DNA of 60,000 nt from Symsagittifera roscoffensis (lineage: Eukaryota; Xenacoelomorpha; Acoela; Convolutidae): assembly GCF_963678635.1 (NCBI RefSeq), contig NC_087062.1:68311415-68371414 (forward strand). Reading direction: 5' to 3'. The position numbers and the translations under genes were made by a program. Within the stretch, counting starts at the first letter, position 1, and each line of letters begins with the position of its first letter. Under the pieces are notes generated by a model, which searched no databases, was not told where the DNA came from, and saw only the letters and a program-made list of their open reading frames with translations. This document shows positions 11,351 through 22,847 of the stretch, one piece after another.

Positions 11351-11712
11351 ATGAATGTTCAAGTCGATTCAGCTAGCCTTGTTAGTTTTTTTTATAAAAA
11401 ATGTAAGCCACGAAGTGAAATTTAGAAGCCCTTATATCAAGAATATTTCAGTAGACCAAGCTACTAAAGGCGTATATTGCGGTTTTAAAGACCAACCATC
11501 GAAAAGTAGAAATACCAATCAAATCCAACGGATTTTCACACAAAATTACGCCATACTTCATTGCAGGAGAACCAAAAACTAATTTCCTTGGGAAAGACAA
11601 TCTACCAAAATTGGGCATAAAAGTGGCACAGAAGGCATTCACTCATTTCAAATCCGAAATCTCAAATTCTAAATTTAAGTCAATCGCGTCTGAAAAAATT
11701 AAGAAAAAGTGA
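11351..11712 (+). pseudogene. Retropepsin-type aspartic protease relic
   Basis: The protease cleaves the polyprotein. A frame from 11351 reads NVQVDSASLVSF, matching the retropepsin active-site region (V-D-T/S-G-A), with Ala where Gly is expected. After a stop and frameshift, 11506-11712 reads VEIPIKSNGF, then FLGKDNLPKLGIKVAQ, the conserved C-terminal part of the domain that precedes reverse transcriptase. Split frames and the altered active site indicate it is inactive. It lies between the gag zinc knuckle and the RT N-terminus, as expected for Ty3/gypsy. Confidence 0.65.
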
Positions 11713-12500
11713 ACCAAGACGCAAGAAATCTTGCGGGAAACTTCGAAAACTTTTTGGAAAGATTGGGAAAACGGAATACCGAAAAAACTTCCCATTTCCG
11801 CAGCCCTTTAAGACCATTACAGTTGAATTTGAGACAAGTACTGCTTCATTTATTTCCAGCAGTTTAATTAGACCTTTCAGGACTAATATCCGGAGAACAT
11901 ATCAAGAAACTGGGATGCTGCGAAGATCATTTCATCCGTCTTATTATCACAAGCTGAAAAAATACACATCGCTCGAATAAGCCCTTGACTCAAAACTTGA
12001 AAAAAGCAAACTTACATAAACCAACTCCAAGTTACAAACATACATGAGTTGGTAAGCAACGTGGCGCCTGAAATTGTGGAGATCTGAAAAGCAGAAGTTA
12101 GGTTTTACAAATTGGATTTGAACAAGATGTACAGTCAAAATGCGCTACATGACCCAACCAACCAATAATGCAATTTTCTTTTAGTCGGGGGAGATATAAT
12201 CGAAAATATAGATTTTACTTGGATTTAATGCACTAGGTGAAACTCCGAACGAGTTTCAGCAAGTCTTGGACTCAATTACCGGTTCCCGGTTCAATCTATT
12301 TAACAACTTTTTATCCAGACAATTTTGAATTGGTTCCAAAGAAACTCTTAAAAAATACAAAGACACAGTTAATCGCGTCTGAATCATTCTCGTCAATCAG
12401 ATGTTTGCAGTCATTTGGTGGAAAAACCAATTCCATAAAAAGCCAATTTCAAAAAAAAAAAGATTTCAAAATAACAACAAATTGTTTTTCTTTATTGTAG
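11712..12500 (+). pseudogene. Ty3/gypsy reverse transcriptase relic
   Basis: Reverse transcriptase copies element RNA to DNA. Readable segments in order: NFENFLERLGKRN and HFRSPLRPLQLNLRQ (N-terminal region, 11740-11830); EHIKKLGCCEDHFIRLIIT (about 11895-11955); FYKLDLNKMYSQNALHDP (about 12100-12155), matching the Asp-containing palm motif that reads D-L-x-x-x-Y-x-Q; NALGETPNEFQQVLDSI (about 12225-12280), matching the P-x-x-F-Q motif; then FLSRQF where the aromatic-x-Asp-Asp catalytic loop should be, followed by IGSKETLKKY. The catalytic Asp pair is therefore not visible, and several stops and frameshifts separate the segments. Confidence 0.85.
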
Positions 12501-12596
12501 GATAAAATTTGAGCGATAAAAAGCCTCCCCATTCTTATCTTAGAATTTTAAAAGAACTGAGATTATGCATCGAATAATTTAAGCAATATACAGTTT

Positions 12597-12890
12597 TTGT
12601 TCCTTATGTTATTACGTACGAAAATCCTTCACAGCCCTTTTTTTAAAAAAAATCAACGTTTAGGTGGTACAATTGGCATCAAACTAAAAAATCAAAAATT
12701 AAAGTGCCAATTGACAGAAAACACCCACTTCGATGTCAAATCAAGAGTAAAAATAGGTGCCTCGCATAGCGGTTTAGGCGCATCCGTAGAGCAACTCCAT
12801 GGGAGTTATTGGAAAACGGTCGGTTCGCACGTAGATTCCTAAATACACACGGAGCCAAATATTCAACTAACAAGGTTGAATTCTATGAGT
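12597..12890 (+). pseudogene. RNase H domain relic
   Basis: RNase H removes RNA from the RNA-DNA hybrid. The open frame to 12842 includes GASHSGLGASVEQ, matching the first strand-loop of Ty3/gypsy RNase H (normally D-A-S), with the catalytic Asp replaced by Gly. In another frame, about 12855-12885, AKYSTNKVEFYE matches the Y-S-T-N-E-x-E segment that carries the catalytic Glu. The frameshift between them and the missing Asp indicate an inactive relic. Confidence 0.75.
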
Positions 12891-13799
12891 AGTAGGGGCA
12901 GTCAAACTTTACAAGAATCACCTTTATGGTTTAGATTTTGGGGTTATAATAATTTACAAAGCCATACTGCCATCACAATTGGTTAATGGGGAAAAACATA
13001 TCACAGTAAGATATCACGTTGAGTTGAAAGAATAATTTCGTTAGTTTTTACTTTTCAACATCTAGCGGGGAAAGAGATGGACTCCGTCGAGTTAAATTTA
13101 AAAATTGTAATTGAAAAATCTAAACTCACATTTTGTCAATAAATTAGTGTCGGAAAAATTAGAAAGCGAAAATTGAAATTTCTTTTTCTTCGGATGTACA
13201 AAACAATAATGTAAATAGCAATAATCCTATTGGCCACTTAACGCAATTTTTCGCAAAAAACTTATTAGCTCAGTGATACAAGTTACTAGTATCGCTTGTC
13301 AAGTTTGCGATTCATACGTTGCCCATTCAGATTGGTGTTTCCTGAATTGCGTTTCCCTGGAGTCTTCTAATACTGATCTTCGAAAAACTACCTCATCAAA
13401 TAAATTTTTTCATTTTTTTCATTGAACCCAAAATTTTAAAAATTCCAACGGATATTTATTTTGTACAAAACATAAATGTAAAAAGTCAAACTGTAAATTG
13501 TCCCCTACCCTAGGACATTCATGGTTCCTATAATATTGAAAATCCCGAAACGAAACATCTCACCTTGGCACGTAAATCTAGAGAATCTTTGAAATTAACG
13601 GAATATTTGAAACTACCGGAAATTAATTTCTCGTCCTTTTTACAGAGGATGATAATTTACTCAAGCCACTAGTTAAAGCATTGAAGGAGAATAAGCTTTT
13701 GCATTCAAGGAATTTGAGCAAAAGTGGTATCAATTTTATAGTGACTTCTAGACATTCAATGGATTTTTATTTATATGGAAAACAAACTTGGAGCTCTAT

Positions 13800-14400
13800 T
13801 TGCAGTTAGAGGAGCAGTGATGAAACTGTCACACGAAACACAACCTGGCCAGTTCGGAGTAAAATTTTATGAGAATATGTGTGTTCACCCCATATTAACC
13901 GCTTGTTTTGATAACATAACGAAAAATTGCTTTAAAATCCCTAAATTTTTATAACCCCTAATTCTTTCTACATATTAAAAGCCTTCCCGAATTCAAAAAA
14001 CAGTTCAAATGAAAACTTATTTAGATTTTGCCGGCCCGTTGGATATTAATTGGGACACCCAAAATTACATTCTTCTCTGTACATACAGATTTTCAAATTT
14101 TCTTCCAGCGAAAAACAGATCCAGCACCTCGGCGAAACCCATTATTCATTTTCTCCAAAAATGCTTTCAACTACACGGCATTCCAAGAACACCAAAATGA
14201 ATCACGCTTCAAGCTTTCCTGGCCAAAATTTTACAATATTCTGCAACTCCAATCCCAATAACATCATTCTCTTTCAGTTGGGAACCATCGTTCCAATACT
14301 TTGATCGGAAAACTAGTTCGCACAGTTGAAAAAAGCTGCTCAAATTATCTTCCAGGAATTCAAATCCCTCGTTAAAAGACGCGTTATTAAAAACTATTTG
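13800..14400 (+). pseudogene. Integrase relic
   Basis: Integrase inserts the element into host DNA. At 13811-13950 the frame reads LSHETQPGQFGVKFYEN, resembling the H-x3-H-P-G-Q HHCC zinc-binding region. At 14009-14200 the frame gives LDFAGPLDINW, YRFSNFLPAK, a TSA-type segment and QLHGIP, the first half of the DDE core including its first Asp. At about 14278-14345 another frame reads GNHRSNTLIGKLVRTVEK, matching the segment carrying the catalytic Glu, here replaced by Gly. The middle Asp region is lost after 14200. Confidence 0.8.
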
Positions 14401-14980
14401 GAAAACTAGACGCAGGATACAATGAAAAACCAATTGCTCTCCCAAAATCAAACACTAACAACCAAAAATTGAATATTTTTCGCGAAAAACCTTGTTGATA
14501 AAAACCCAAAACCTTTTTTTGGGCAAATAAAAAATCAGACAGCAGAGCGAATGATCGGGCAGCGGACGATAGACGTTTGAGTGGAGGACGGATGCTTAGA
14601 CTCACTAATTGAGAATGAGAATAAAAACCCTTCAGAGAAAGGAATTGAGTCAGATACTTTCATTTTGTCAGCTGAGAAAAGACTCGCCTAAACACCATGA
14701 CCTGACCGACTATCGATTGAAGTACATTCCCAGAAAAATTGGATGAAAAAAATGAGAAATTTGTTGAGACAAAATAGTTACAACTTCATAGTTCACCAAT
14801 ACAACTTTGAACGGAAAAATTTTAAGAAAGTATCACATCGCCATCTGGAGTTCCGACGGAGAAAAAGCAATGAATTTCAAGGTAAATATTACTTCTCCGT
14901 GTTTTGTCAGAAGTGTCGCAGCAGGTGCCTATCCACTTCAGAGGAGAAGAATGTGACCTAGAGCGCAAACGGAAAAAGCT

Positions 14981-16174
14981 ATGAACACTTCAACATCTGC
15001 ATCAGGTTCGGATGCCTCTAGATTAGTGAGGAAATCGACCCAATCCAAGAAGAAGGAAATTACCAAAGTGAGGTCTAGATTTCAACTTAAACGAATTACA
15101 CAGACTTCTCCAACAGGTTATTTAAAAGAATACGAATTCTTCTACTCACCATTCAATCCGTCGTAATTGAAGGATTGGGAAGAGACAATAAGCGGTTTCG
15201 CATGTAGCGACGTTAGTAGAGAGCGCTTGATCTCAAATCTGGAATTATACAAAAATCAAAAAAATGAAATTGCTAATTTGGATAGATTTTCTGATCCTGA
15301 TTTTATTCTAGACTTAATATAAATAGGTGACGACTAGGTGCCCGGGCAACAACATCCAATTTCTTACTGTCTAGTCTCAATGGTACCAGCTTCAGTCCCA
15401 TATTCTGGACCAGTGACCTCTAAGATTTCAGACACCGATTTTAGACGAGGATTTAAAGTGGTTACAACTCCGCCGGATGCTATTCAGGATAATGCACTGC
15501 CGAGTACGATCGATTTGACCAGAGACAACTGAGTTGTGATAATTGTAGCTTCCCGGTATGCAAACTGGATAGTGATAATCCTGGTGCCTATTTTATAACT
15601 ACTCCTCCACGTAGAAAATCGGACCTCCAAAAACCATCTGTAATCAGATCTTCTTGAACTCAAGCAAAACAGAAAGCTTTCAAACGTACCAAAACTTCAG
15701 CAAAAAATCCTAGTGGCAGATACAATCAAAACCATATAGGATTCCTCGATTTAAAGTACATAATAGTATGCCATTGTTCCAGAAACCGCAGTCTAGATTG
15801 AAAACACAAACAATTCTTCGGGTCTAACAATCAATACATTGATGCGCTCAATTTCGGAATTGAAAGAACTCTTTATAGCGTTTGAGCCAAGACAAGACGG
15901 TGTAAATGAGTTTGTCATTGAAGCCATCAGTGAAAGCCAGCTCTTGACCCAAGTTGACGAGTTAATCAACAAAAATGAGGTTGATGGCTCAGTTGAAAAT
16001 TTTTGCGCAAAAATTTTACTTCAAACTTTTAAACTTCTGAATGCTAGATTTAATTTCATTATTTTGTGTATCAAGGTTATTTCAGTCATTCTTAACCTCG
16101 GAATTTTTCCTCGATCCAACTCCTCGGATCAATCCGAACCAAAAGAAATTTTTTCAAACTTTTTAATCTGCTAA
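14981..16174 (+). pseudogene. Unidentified broken coding region of the gypsy element
   Basis: Between integrase and the presumed 3' LTR, several open frames follow each other with coding-like composition. These are 14981-15166 (Ser/Lys-rich N-terminal look), 15338-15532 (includes VVTTPPDAIQDNALPSTIDL), 15530-15660 (includes CDNCSFPVCKLDSDNPGAYF, a Cys cluster) and 15839-16174 (111 codons, acidic first half, then a hydrophobic stretch around FIILCIKVISVILNLGIF). The position is that of an env-like or accessory third ORF in some Ty3/gypsy elements. I see no match to known envelope proteins, so the function is unassigned. It could also be gag from a different inserted element. Confidence 0.4.
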
Positions 16175-16448
16175 TTTGTAATAATTTTATATCTTGAACC
16201 ATCTGAGTTTACAACATACATGGAAATTACTCTAATTCACTTAATCATGCTCTATTTTAATTAGATTATTTCAATTCATTCTAAATTTCCAACTTTTATT
16301 TCCAATTACAATTTCTAATTTCTAATTTTTGTTGCTTACTACACCCAACTATATTATTGTGATTTTAATTTTTCCCTTTTGCCCAGTCACCTGAGGAACA
16401 GATATGTATATTTATTTGATTTATAACTTGTGATTCAAAACTTTCAGA

Positions 16449-16690
16449 AGTGCGGGAGGTGTTATGATTGTTCATTTATTTTTAGTTTAGATAATTGTCT
16501 GGTACTGTCTGACAATGACTGAGTACGCTCCTTCTGAGTGAACCTGTAGCTATTCATTGTTCATGTTTTATCGGACAACTTTAATACATTTTTATTATGT
16601 ATTCTTCTTACCTTGATTTATTTTAGCTTAGCTTTTTAAGGTTATTCTGCTTTAACAATTTAATTGAATAAAAAGCTGTTTTGCAGAATT
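16449..16690 (+). repeat. Probable polypurine tract and 3' LTR start
   Basis: AGTGCGGGAGG at 16449-16459 looks like a polypurine tract and is followed directly by TGTTATGATTG, a common start for Ty3/gypsy LTRs. An AATAAA at 16667-16672 could be the LTR polyadenylation signal. No second LTR copy is seen upstream, so the right edge is unknown. Confidence 0.4.
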
Positions 16691-17632
16691 TTTTTTCAGA
16701 AACAAGGAAAATATCTTTTTGACAAAAAAAATGTTTAGTAGCTTTCTCGGATTTTTGTGTCAGATCATGTATAAAATTCTGTCCAAATTTTTAAAGTAGC
16801 TCCGACACTACATTGCTGCAACTTTTTTCGGAAATTTCGCGACTCCATAATCAAACTTTTGTGAATCTAAAATTGGACGTTCTCGACTTACGTTGCGGCC
16901 TTAATTTGATACATCAGCTTTTTGCGGCAAAAACGCGATTTGAGTAGATGTTCGTGTCTGTGTTTTTTGATTTTCATAATTTTTTGACTTTTTAACCAGG
17001 ATTTAAACCCAACTTTATGCCCAGACTTCGCGACTTAAATCTGACCATCACGATGCTTAAAACTGGCCATGAATCTGGTCATGAGTCTTGTTTTTGACGC
17101 TACAGGACTTTCAAAGTGCGGACATGAGTCGCGGATCTCGGCCCCGGAAATTACTTAAGTAAAGCTGTGTTTGTTTGATTTGTTTTTCCAGTTTTTAAAA
17201 GTTGCATTTAATTGAATTGTCGTTCCAATTGTCGTTCCGAAGAAAAAAAACAACTAAATATTTGCACTAGGCTGTGTTTTGATCTTATGTCAAACTTCTA
17301 CTCTCTGAATAACCGTCTGAAAAATCTCAATGAGTTCAGTGCAAAACAAGACAGAAATTCCATCCAATTCCAAGACCTGCTTTTTTGTCCTTACGAGCAT
17401 GTGCTTTAATAAAGGTTGCCTTCACCTTAGATGATGGAGGACATGAGCTCTATTATGGTCTAGATTGTCTTGAAAATTAAAAACAACTAACTGGTTTTTG
17501 ATACTTTTCATAGCCTTTGATATCTTTGATCACTTTCATAGGTTACGTTATCAGGTTCAAACTTCTTGAAAATGTCTGAAAACATTACAAAATGTGATAT
17601 TTTGGCTCAAGCTTCTTAGTTAGAAAAAGGAA
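16691..17632. other. No supported gene
   Basis: Unique-looking AT-rich sequence with a slightly more GC-rich patch at 16800-17150. The 65-codon open frame at 17212-17409 has no recognisable motif. Confidence 0.4.
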
Positions 17633-18282
17633 AAAGCTGCTCGTATCAGGGCGACGCCTTGAATTCTCTGACTGCCCTTTGCCGTCTATGGAGTGTGTTA
17701 TTTTGTTGTTTTTAAAAGCCATCCCGGGTTGACCAAAATGGAAGCCATGAAAAATTGCCGACGTATTTTTATGTTAAAATAACACATTTTCCATGCATGA
17801 CGCGACGTATGATTCCACATTTTTTAAAGTATGGGGGACTTCAAATTAGACAATATTGATACTTTTACTAGGGCTGTTGATAATTTATATGTCACCATGG
17901 AAGCTTGCAACGTATGGGTACTATGGTATCATGCATGTCGCGACGTATGGTTATTATATAGCACTCCTCCCCCCACACACACACACATCGCGCACGCTAT
18001 ATAGGGTGCGAAGTTATTCATTTCGCATAAAACAAAACGGAGTAAAACTCTACTTTACGCGTCAACAGCACGAAATATATCGCGCTTTAATTATCTTTAA
18101 TCCCCCTCCCATAAATTTATTAAAAACGATTACAGGTTAAATATCTTTTTAAATTTGTGCAACACATCCTTTTGGTTGATATAAAAAATCTCAACTGCTT
18201 GTTAAAAAGTCGAAATTGATATGGAGAAAAAAAAAGCACCCGAGCACAAATATTTCGTCACTTTCTTCGAAAGTCGGAACAA
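17633..18282 (-). mobile_element. HINE-like element with internal insertion
   Basis: Both ends are present on the minus strand. The 5' end TTGTTCCGACTTTCGAAGAA is at 18282. The 3' end at 17633 carries the GGGCAGTCAGAGAATTC motif, the hairpin CAAGGCGTCGCCCTG and TACGAGCAGC. About 115 bp of extra sequence lies inside. A CA dinucleotide run sits at 17964-17984. Confidence 0.75.
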
Positions 18283-20803
18283 CAAAAATTATGGTCGGAA
18301 AGAAGAGTTCGGAGAAATCAATAAGAAATTGAACCAACTGCTCATTTGCTTATCTTTGCGTAACAACCTTGCTCTCAACTGGAAAGTAATATCGATTCAA
18401 AGTTCGGCGAAGTGTACTCAATGCACGAAAGCATCATCTAATTCCCTGAAAACAATAAGTCAATCAGCAGACGCATAAAGAATGTAGACAGCATAACAAC
18501 AAGAATAGCATAACAAGTGTTGATTACATTGAGATACTTCGATTTCTTCCCGGTAAAAAAAATCTTTCTTTTACAGTTGGTTGAAGGTGCCAAGTACAAT
18601 TTTTATTTGATTTCACGTGTGCAACCGTCATGGTGAAGTGTTTTTCTCGAGTCTGATGGCTAGCATATGTATACATGTATAACAAAAGTTTTGTTTCAAA
18701 TCTTTAATCTTTTAGCCCATTAGGAAAAAGCTTTTCAGAAATGAATTTTTCTATCGATGACATAAACAGCCGGCTGTTGTGCAAAAGACAACCACACTGA
18801 TTGAAAAGAAAAATTAAGAAAACTTTTATTAAGAAAAAAATCTTTTTTCTATCTGTTTTTTCCAAATTCCCTGTTACGGCCAAAAATTTCCAACAAAATG
18901 AAGAATGATTGACTTATGCACAAATAAGTTATAATTAAAAACTAATATGACGTTGAAATTGTATTAAAGTTTGTAGGAGGTCAGTCTTCAATAAAACTCC
19001 GATCGATTTTTATCTAATTTAGCCTGAAAAACAAAAGTTTTTTCTCAACATTGAGATATTTTGTTATGATTGTTTTTAGAATTCGAATCACGACCGAGCA
19101 TTCCATATTTGACCTCCTACAAGCTTTCCCTGAGGTGGAAGGAGTTCATTTAGATAATCATTTTAAAAAAGGTAATTACACAAGAAAATAGTTGGGCATT
19201 TTTTCCGAATGTTCAAGATTGAAATTTAGTTTGGTAAAAAAAACGATCAAATTTTTTTGAGCATTTTTTTTGGTTTTTTGAAAATTCAATTTCATCCTAT
19301 AAATCTTTAATATGAAACCGCACTTAACTCGTACGAGTTTATAATTTGAAGTACCTGAAATCAATTTTAAAAATCCCACTTTCCGCTATATCTCTTTCCA
19401 GTCACTTTTAGTCATTTTTGGTAGCGTGGTCAGTACAAAAAAAATGCAAATTTTTTATGAGAAAAAAATTCCAAGCGTAAAGTTCAAAAAAATGGCTTAA
19501 AATACTTTTTTCAAAAACAATATTACAACGACAGTTCAAATTTTAATTGAGAAAATCAAACTTCATATAACTCAAAGAGACATTTCTTTTTCAAATTTTA
19601 ATCCTTCAGACAAATTTTTAGAGATTTACTCAACTAATAACTGAAAGAGTTACTTAAGTTACTTTTGCGGTGAAAAAATGACTTTTTTCATCGTGTTGTG
19701 TACAAAATGATAAAATCAGCTTCTAGTAACTCAAAACTTGGGTAACCTGGTTTGCTTATCATTTTAGACTACATTGGGATCCGGATAAGGCTAAGCGTTA
19801 GATAACAAAAAATTTTCTGCAAATCGAAGTTTCCTTAATGACCAAACTGATACTTTTAAAGAAAAATTAAAATAAATATAAGTCAAAATATTCTGGAGAA
19901 GTGATCATCCAGAGCACAAAAAATTTCGTCCCTTCTTCAAAAATTCGAAAAATTACATGAGTGTATCTTGACTCAAAATCAAAACGCTATTGGGAAATTT
20001 AGATAACTATAAAAGTAAAGAGTATGACCTCTAGTTGCTAGAAAATTTTGGAAAAATTTGGCATAAGAAGAATGGATTTTTCCGATTGGTATAGCGAAAC
20101 TTGATCATGCTGAAAAATCAAAGATCGTTCTGAGAGTCGTTCACATTAAGTTTTCTTATTTTGTTATCTCCTATGGAGAGATTTTTGTTAGTCCCATTCC
20201 GCCTATGAAGTTAGTCTTTCAATTTTTGGAAAAAAAATGACAAAATATCCAGGATGGTGTTTTCTCCAGAAAAATTCAACTGTCAAACTTTTAAAGCTAA
20301 TTTACTAGCAACATACAAAAGATATATATGCCTTGAACTAAAACTTCAGCTACAAATTTACCTGCGATTGATTTCAACTAAAATTATGAGGGCTTGTAAT
20401 TTGGTCATTTTGAAACAATCAATTTTTGCCATTAATGCGTAGCGCAAGCCTATTCAACAAGTAAAAAAAAACGAAATCCGTTAAAAACGCTTATTCAACA
20501 AGTCGAATAAACGACTGATTAAGAAAACTACACCAAAAAAAACTATTTGCAATTTCTTCGAATTTAGTCCTTTTAAAAAACAAGACACCTATAATCCTTT
20601 CTTTGTACTTTACATAGCGAGTGGAGGATGAAAAAGAAGTAAACCTAAGCAGTCTTGTTGTTTTTTACCGATTGGTTTCTGATAAAAATTATATTAGTTG
20701 GTGAAAATTTATTACTCTGTACTTGACTACAGTGCTGATTTAAATTAACCGGACAAAACGCGGTAAACTTGAAATTTAAAACCCGTTTTTCTCAAATTGG
20801 GTT
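18283..20803. other. No supported gene; faint HINE-like fragments
   Basis: AT-rich DNA. Weak family matches are at 19890-19960 (minus; CCAGAGCACAAAAAATTTCG) and 20390-20640 (plus; TTGGTCATTTTGAAACAAT, CATTAATGCGTAGCG, CTTTGTACTTTACATAGCGA). No coding frame is recognisable. Confidence 0.4.
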
Positions 20804-21382
20804 GAGTTTAGGTGAAAACTTATGAAGACAAAACTTGCTTAAAATTTTAGCAGAATTAATACGGTGAAATTATTTTGCGAAATTTGGGCCCGAAATTTTA
20901 CCCCAAAAATGGGTCATTTTGGCTTTTCTTAGTTATTCAAAAATTACGCCGAAAATTCCCAGTCCATCACAGACAAAATTATATCAAAGTGAGCCCCTTA
21001 TGTAGCCCAACAAACTTTAAGAAGGGTATAATCTCCAAAAAAATTGCAAATTGTTTAAAAATTGTTTTTAAATAAAAAGTTGGTATTTTTATATAGTAAA
21101 AACGACCTCTTTTGCCTATAGAGGTCGTTTTTACTTATACAATATTTTGGAGAGTATACCCTTCTTAAAGATTGTTGGGCTACGTAGAGGAATCACTTTG
21201 ATATAATTGTGTCTGTGATGGACTGGGAATTTTCGGCGTAATTTTTGAATAACTAAGAAAAGCCAAAATGACCCATTTTTGGGGTAAAATTTCGGGCCCG
21301 AATTTCGCAAAATAAATTACACAATATCAATTCTGCTAAATATTTAAGCAAGTTTTGTCTTCATAAGTTTTCACCTAAACTC
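20804..21382. mobile_element. 579-bp fold-back (long inverted repeat) element
   Basis: Left arm beginning GAGTTTAGGTGAAAACTTAT is mirrored by the right arm ending TTTTCACCTAAACTC. The arms stay aligned for about 230 bp each through GCAAAATAATTT, GGGCCCGAAATTTTACCCC, CCAGTCCATCACAGACA and AGCCCAACAA. A second perfect hairpin, GTAAAAACGACCTC paired with GAGGTCGTTTTTAC (21096-21109 with 21121-21134), sits at the centre. No protein is encoded; a single-copy fold-back transposon or MITE is the likely origin. Target duplications are not obvious. Confidence 0.85.
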
Positions 21383-21464
21383 AGAAAATTTAGCATAAGC
21401 CCACATGTATAAACTTCTCTTCCAAAGATGCACCTAATCTGAGATACCTTACAAGGAGGTTAGA

Positions 21465-21500
21465 TTTTTCAGGGTTTTGCAGCGTGATATGAGCAGTTAT
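21465..21500 (+). mobile_element. HINE-like 3'-end fragment
   Basis: TTCAGGGTTTTGCAGCGTG then ATATGAGCAGTTATG: the family tail with a decayed hairpin, immediately left of the hAT-like MITE fragment at 21504. Confidence 0.5.
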
Positions 21501-21503
21501 GAT

Positions 21504-21825
21504 CAGGGGCGGATCTAGGATTTTCTCGAGGGAGGGGGGCGGATTTTCAAAATTTTTTCGAAAATTTTGTCGACCTGTTTTTTAGGTCGAACAAATTGAT
21601 TTTCCAAGCACCTGCAGAACACTATAAGACCCTATTTTGACCAAAGATTCTTTGCCACTGGTAAATTTTGGAAAGCCGTTTTTTGCCACTTTTGGAAAAT
21701 TTCGACCGAAAAGTTTAGTTTTTTCGGCGCGCGCTCCCTTTCACAATAAGTATATAGTGGCGCTAAAGTCGCCTTTAGTCGCCCTTGGTTGGTGAGGGGG
21801 TAGAATCCCTGAAGGGGGGCGTTAT
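21504..21825 (-). mobile_element. hAT-like MITE, one end missing
   Basis: Begins with the terminal repeat CAGGGGCGGATCTAGG and continues in reverse orientation relative to 32055-32449, including TAGTGGCGCTAAAGTCGCC and GAATCCCTGAAGG. The other terminal repeat is absent. Confidence 0.75.
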
Positions 21826-22714
21826 ATAGCTTTAAAGTTCTGTGTGAGCTTCAATCACAGTAGGAGCTTTACTATTGTCTTCCACCTCCTCATGATTAGA
21901 AGGCTACTGCGACTAAGACCAGTAGTAGGTAGTGCTAGGCGTGCTGCTGTAGTAAGTGCTAGGGGTTCGAACAAAACATGGTAATAATATCACAATACGT
22001 CATTTGGATGCAAAAAGGGTCATAATGCGTGTCTTTTCAATGTTTTATTGCTAGCAGAAAGGATGATAAAGTTATATCGCACTTCTGAATTAACTGAAAA
22101 ACTTAAACTGGCTTTGTGGGCAATTATTTTTGACCTAGAAGAACATGAAAAATCACAAATTCGTGGTTTTATCATCCTCGGGGTAGGGTGCCTTTGAAAG
22201 CCAATGTAAGGTATTCTTATTATATAACTTCTTAAAAAAATGACAGAAAGTTTGACTTTTAAATACCGTTCAAAAAATATTGATACCCCGAAAAATTCAG
22301 AAATACATATTTCAACTCCTACGATTTCAAAAAAGTTATGATGCATCGAAAGCTAGTTTTGAAAAATTTGAAAAAAACAATCCTCGCAAAATATCCTGTG
22401 TTCTTATCGAGTAATCAAGGCGGCGAGTCGAGAAATCAAGACATAATACGCAATAAAATTGACGAACAAAAACTTCTCCAAACGATGCGTTAATAAATGT
22501 AAGATTTGATACTCTTGTTTTGAAATTTTTGAAGGTTTCTTCTTTTGTTCCACTAGAAGCTAGTTCAAACTCGGTAACCGACAGCTGAGTTTTTTAAGGT
22601 TTCCGTAATACGACAACTCGTAACAAAAGACAACTCACAATAAAAACAACTCGCATTAAAAAACAACTCTATTTTCAAATATCCGTACTATGTTATTCTA
22701 TTACAATTGAGATA
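21826..22714. other. No supported gene
   Basis: A 108-codon open frame on the minus strand (22020-22346) is the only sizeable one; it starts with ATG but has no recognisable domain. The rest is AT-rich, with a short CAACTC repeat (about 22612-22670). Confidence 0.35.
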
Positions 22715-22847
22715 TTGTTCCGACATTTCAAGAAAGTAAGGAAAATATATGCTCGGGATGGCTTTTTCTATTCAGCCCAATTCTCAAAAATTTTTCCCTC
22801 GAGGGATCGATCCATGACTCTTCGCGTTCCCAGAAAATCGTTCCAAA
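22715..22847 (+). mobile_element. HINE-like element cut by the duplication breakpoint
   Basis: Starts TTGTTCCGACATTTCAAGAA and carries ATGCTCGGGATGG, then jumps to the mid-element AAATCGTTCCAAATTG. The family match stops where the 9.17-kb duplicated unit begins, so the left breakpoint lies inside this element. Confidence 0.65.

Larger units (their letters stand above)
10640..16690 (+). mobile_element. Decayed Ty3/gypsy LTR retrotransposon
   Basis: Remnants of gag, aspartic protease, reverse transcriptase, RNase H and integrase occur in the Ty3/gypsy order on the plus strand. They are scattered over all three frames with many stops and frameshifts. A probable polypurine tract and 3' LTR start lie near 16449-16460; no matching 5' LTR is evident. 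Integrase after RNase H excludes Ty1/copia. A further broken coding stretch (14981-16174) lies between integrase and the 3' LTR. The copy cannot be autonomous. The individual pieces are listed separately. Confidence 0.85.

Noticed and set aside
22020-22346. 108-codon minus-strand open frame with ATG
   Set aside because: No recognisable domain, conserved copy or flanking splice or poly-A signals; not listed as a gene.
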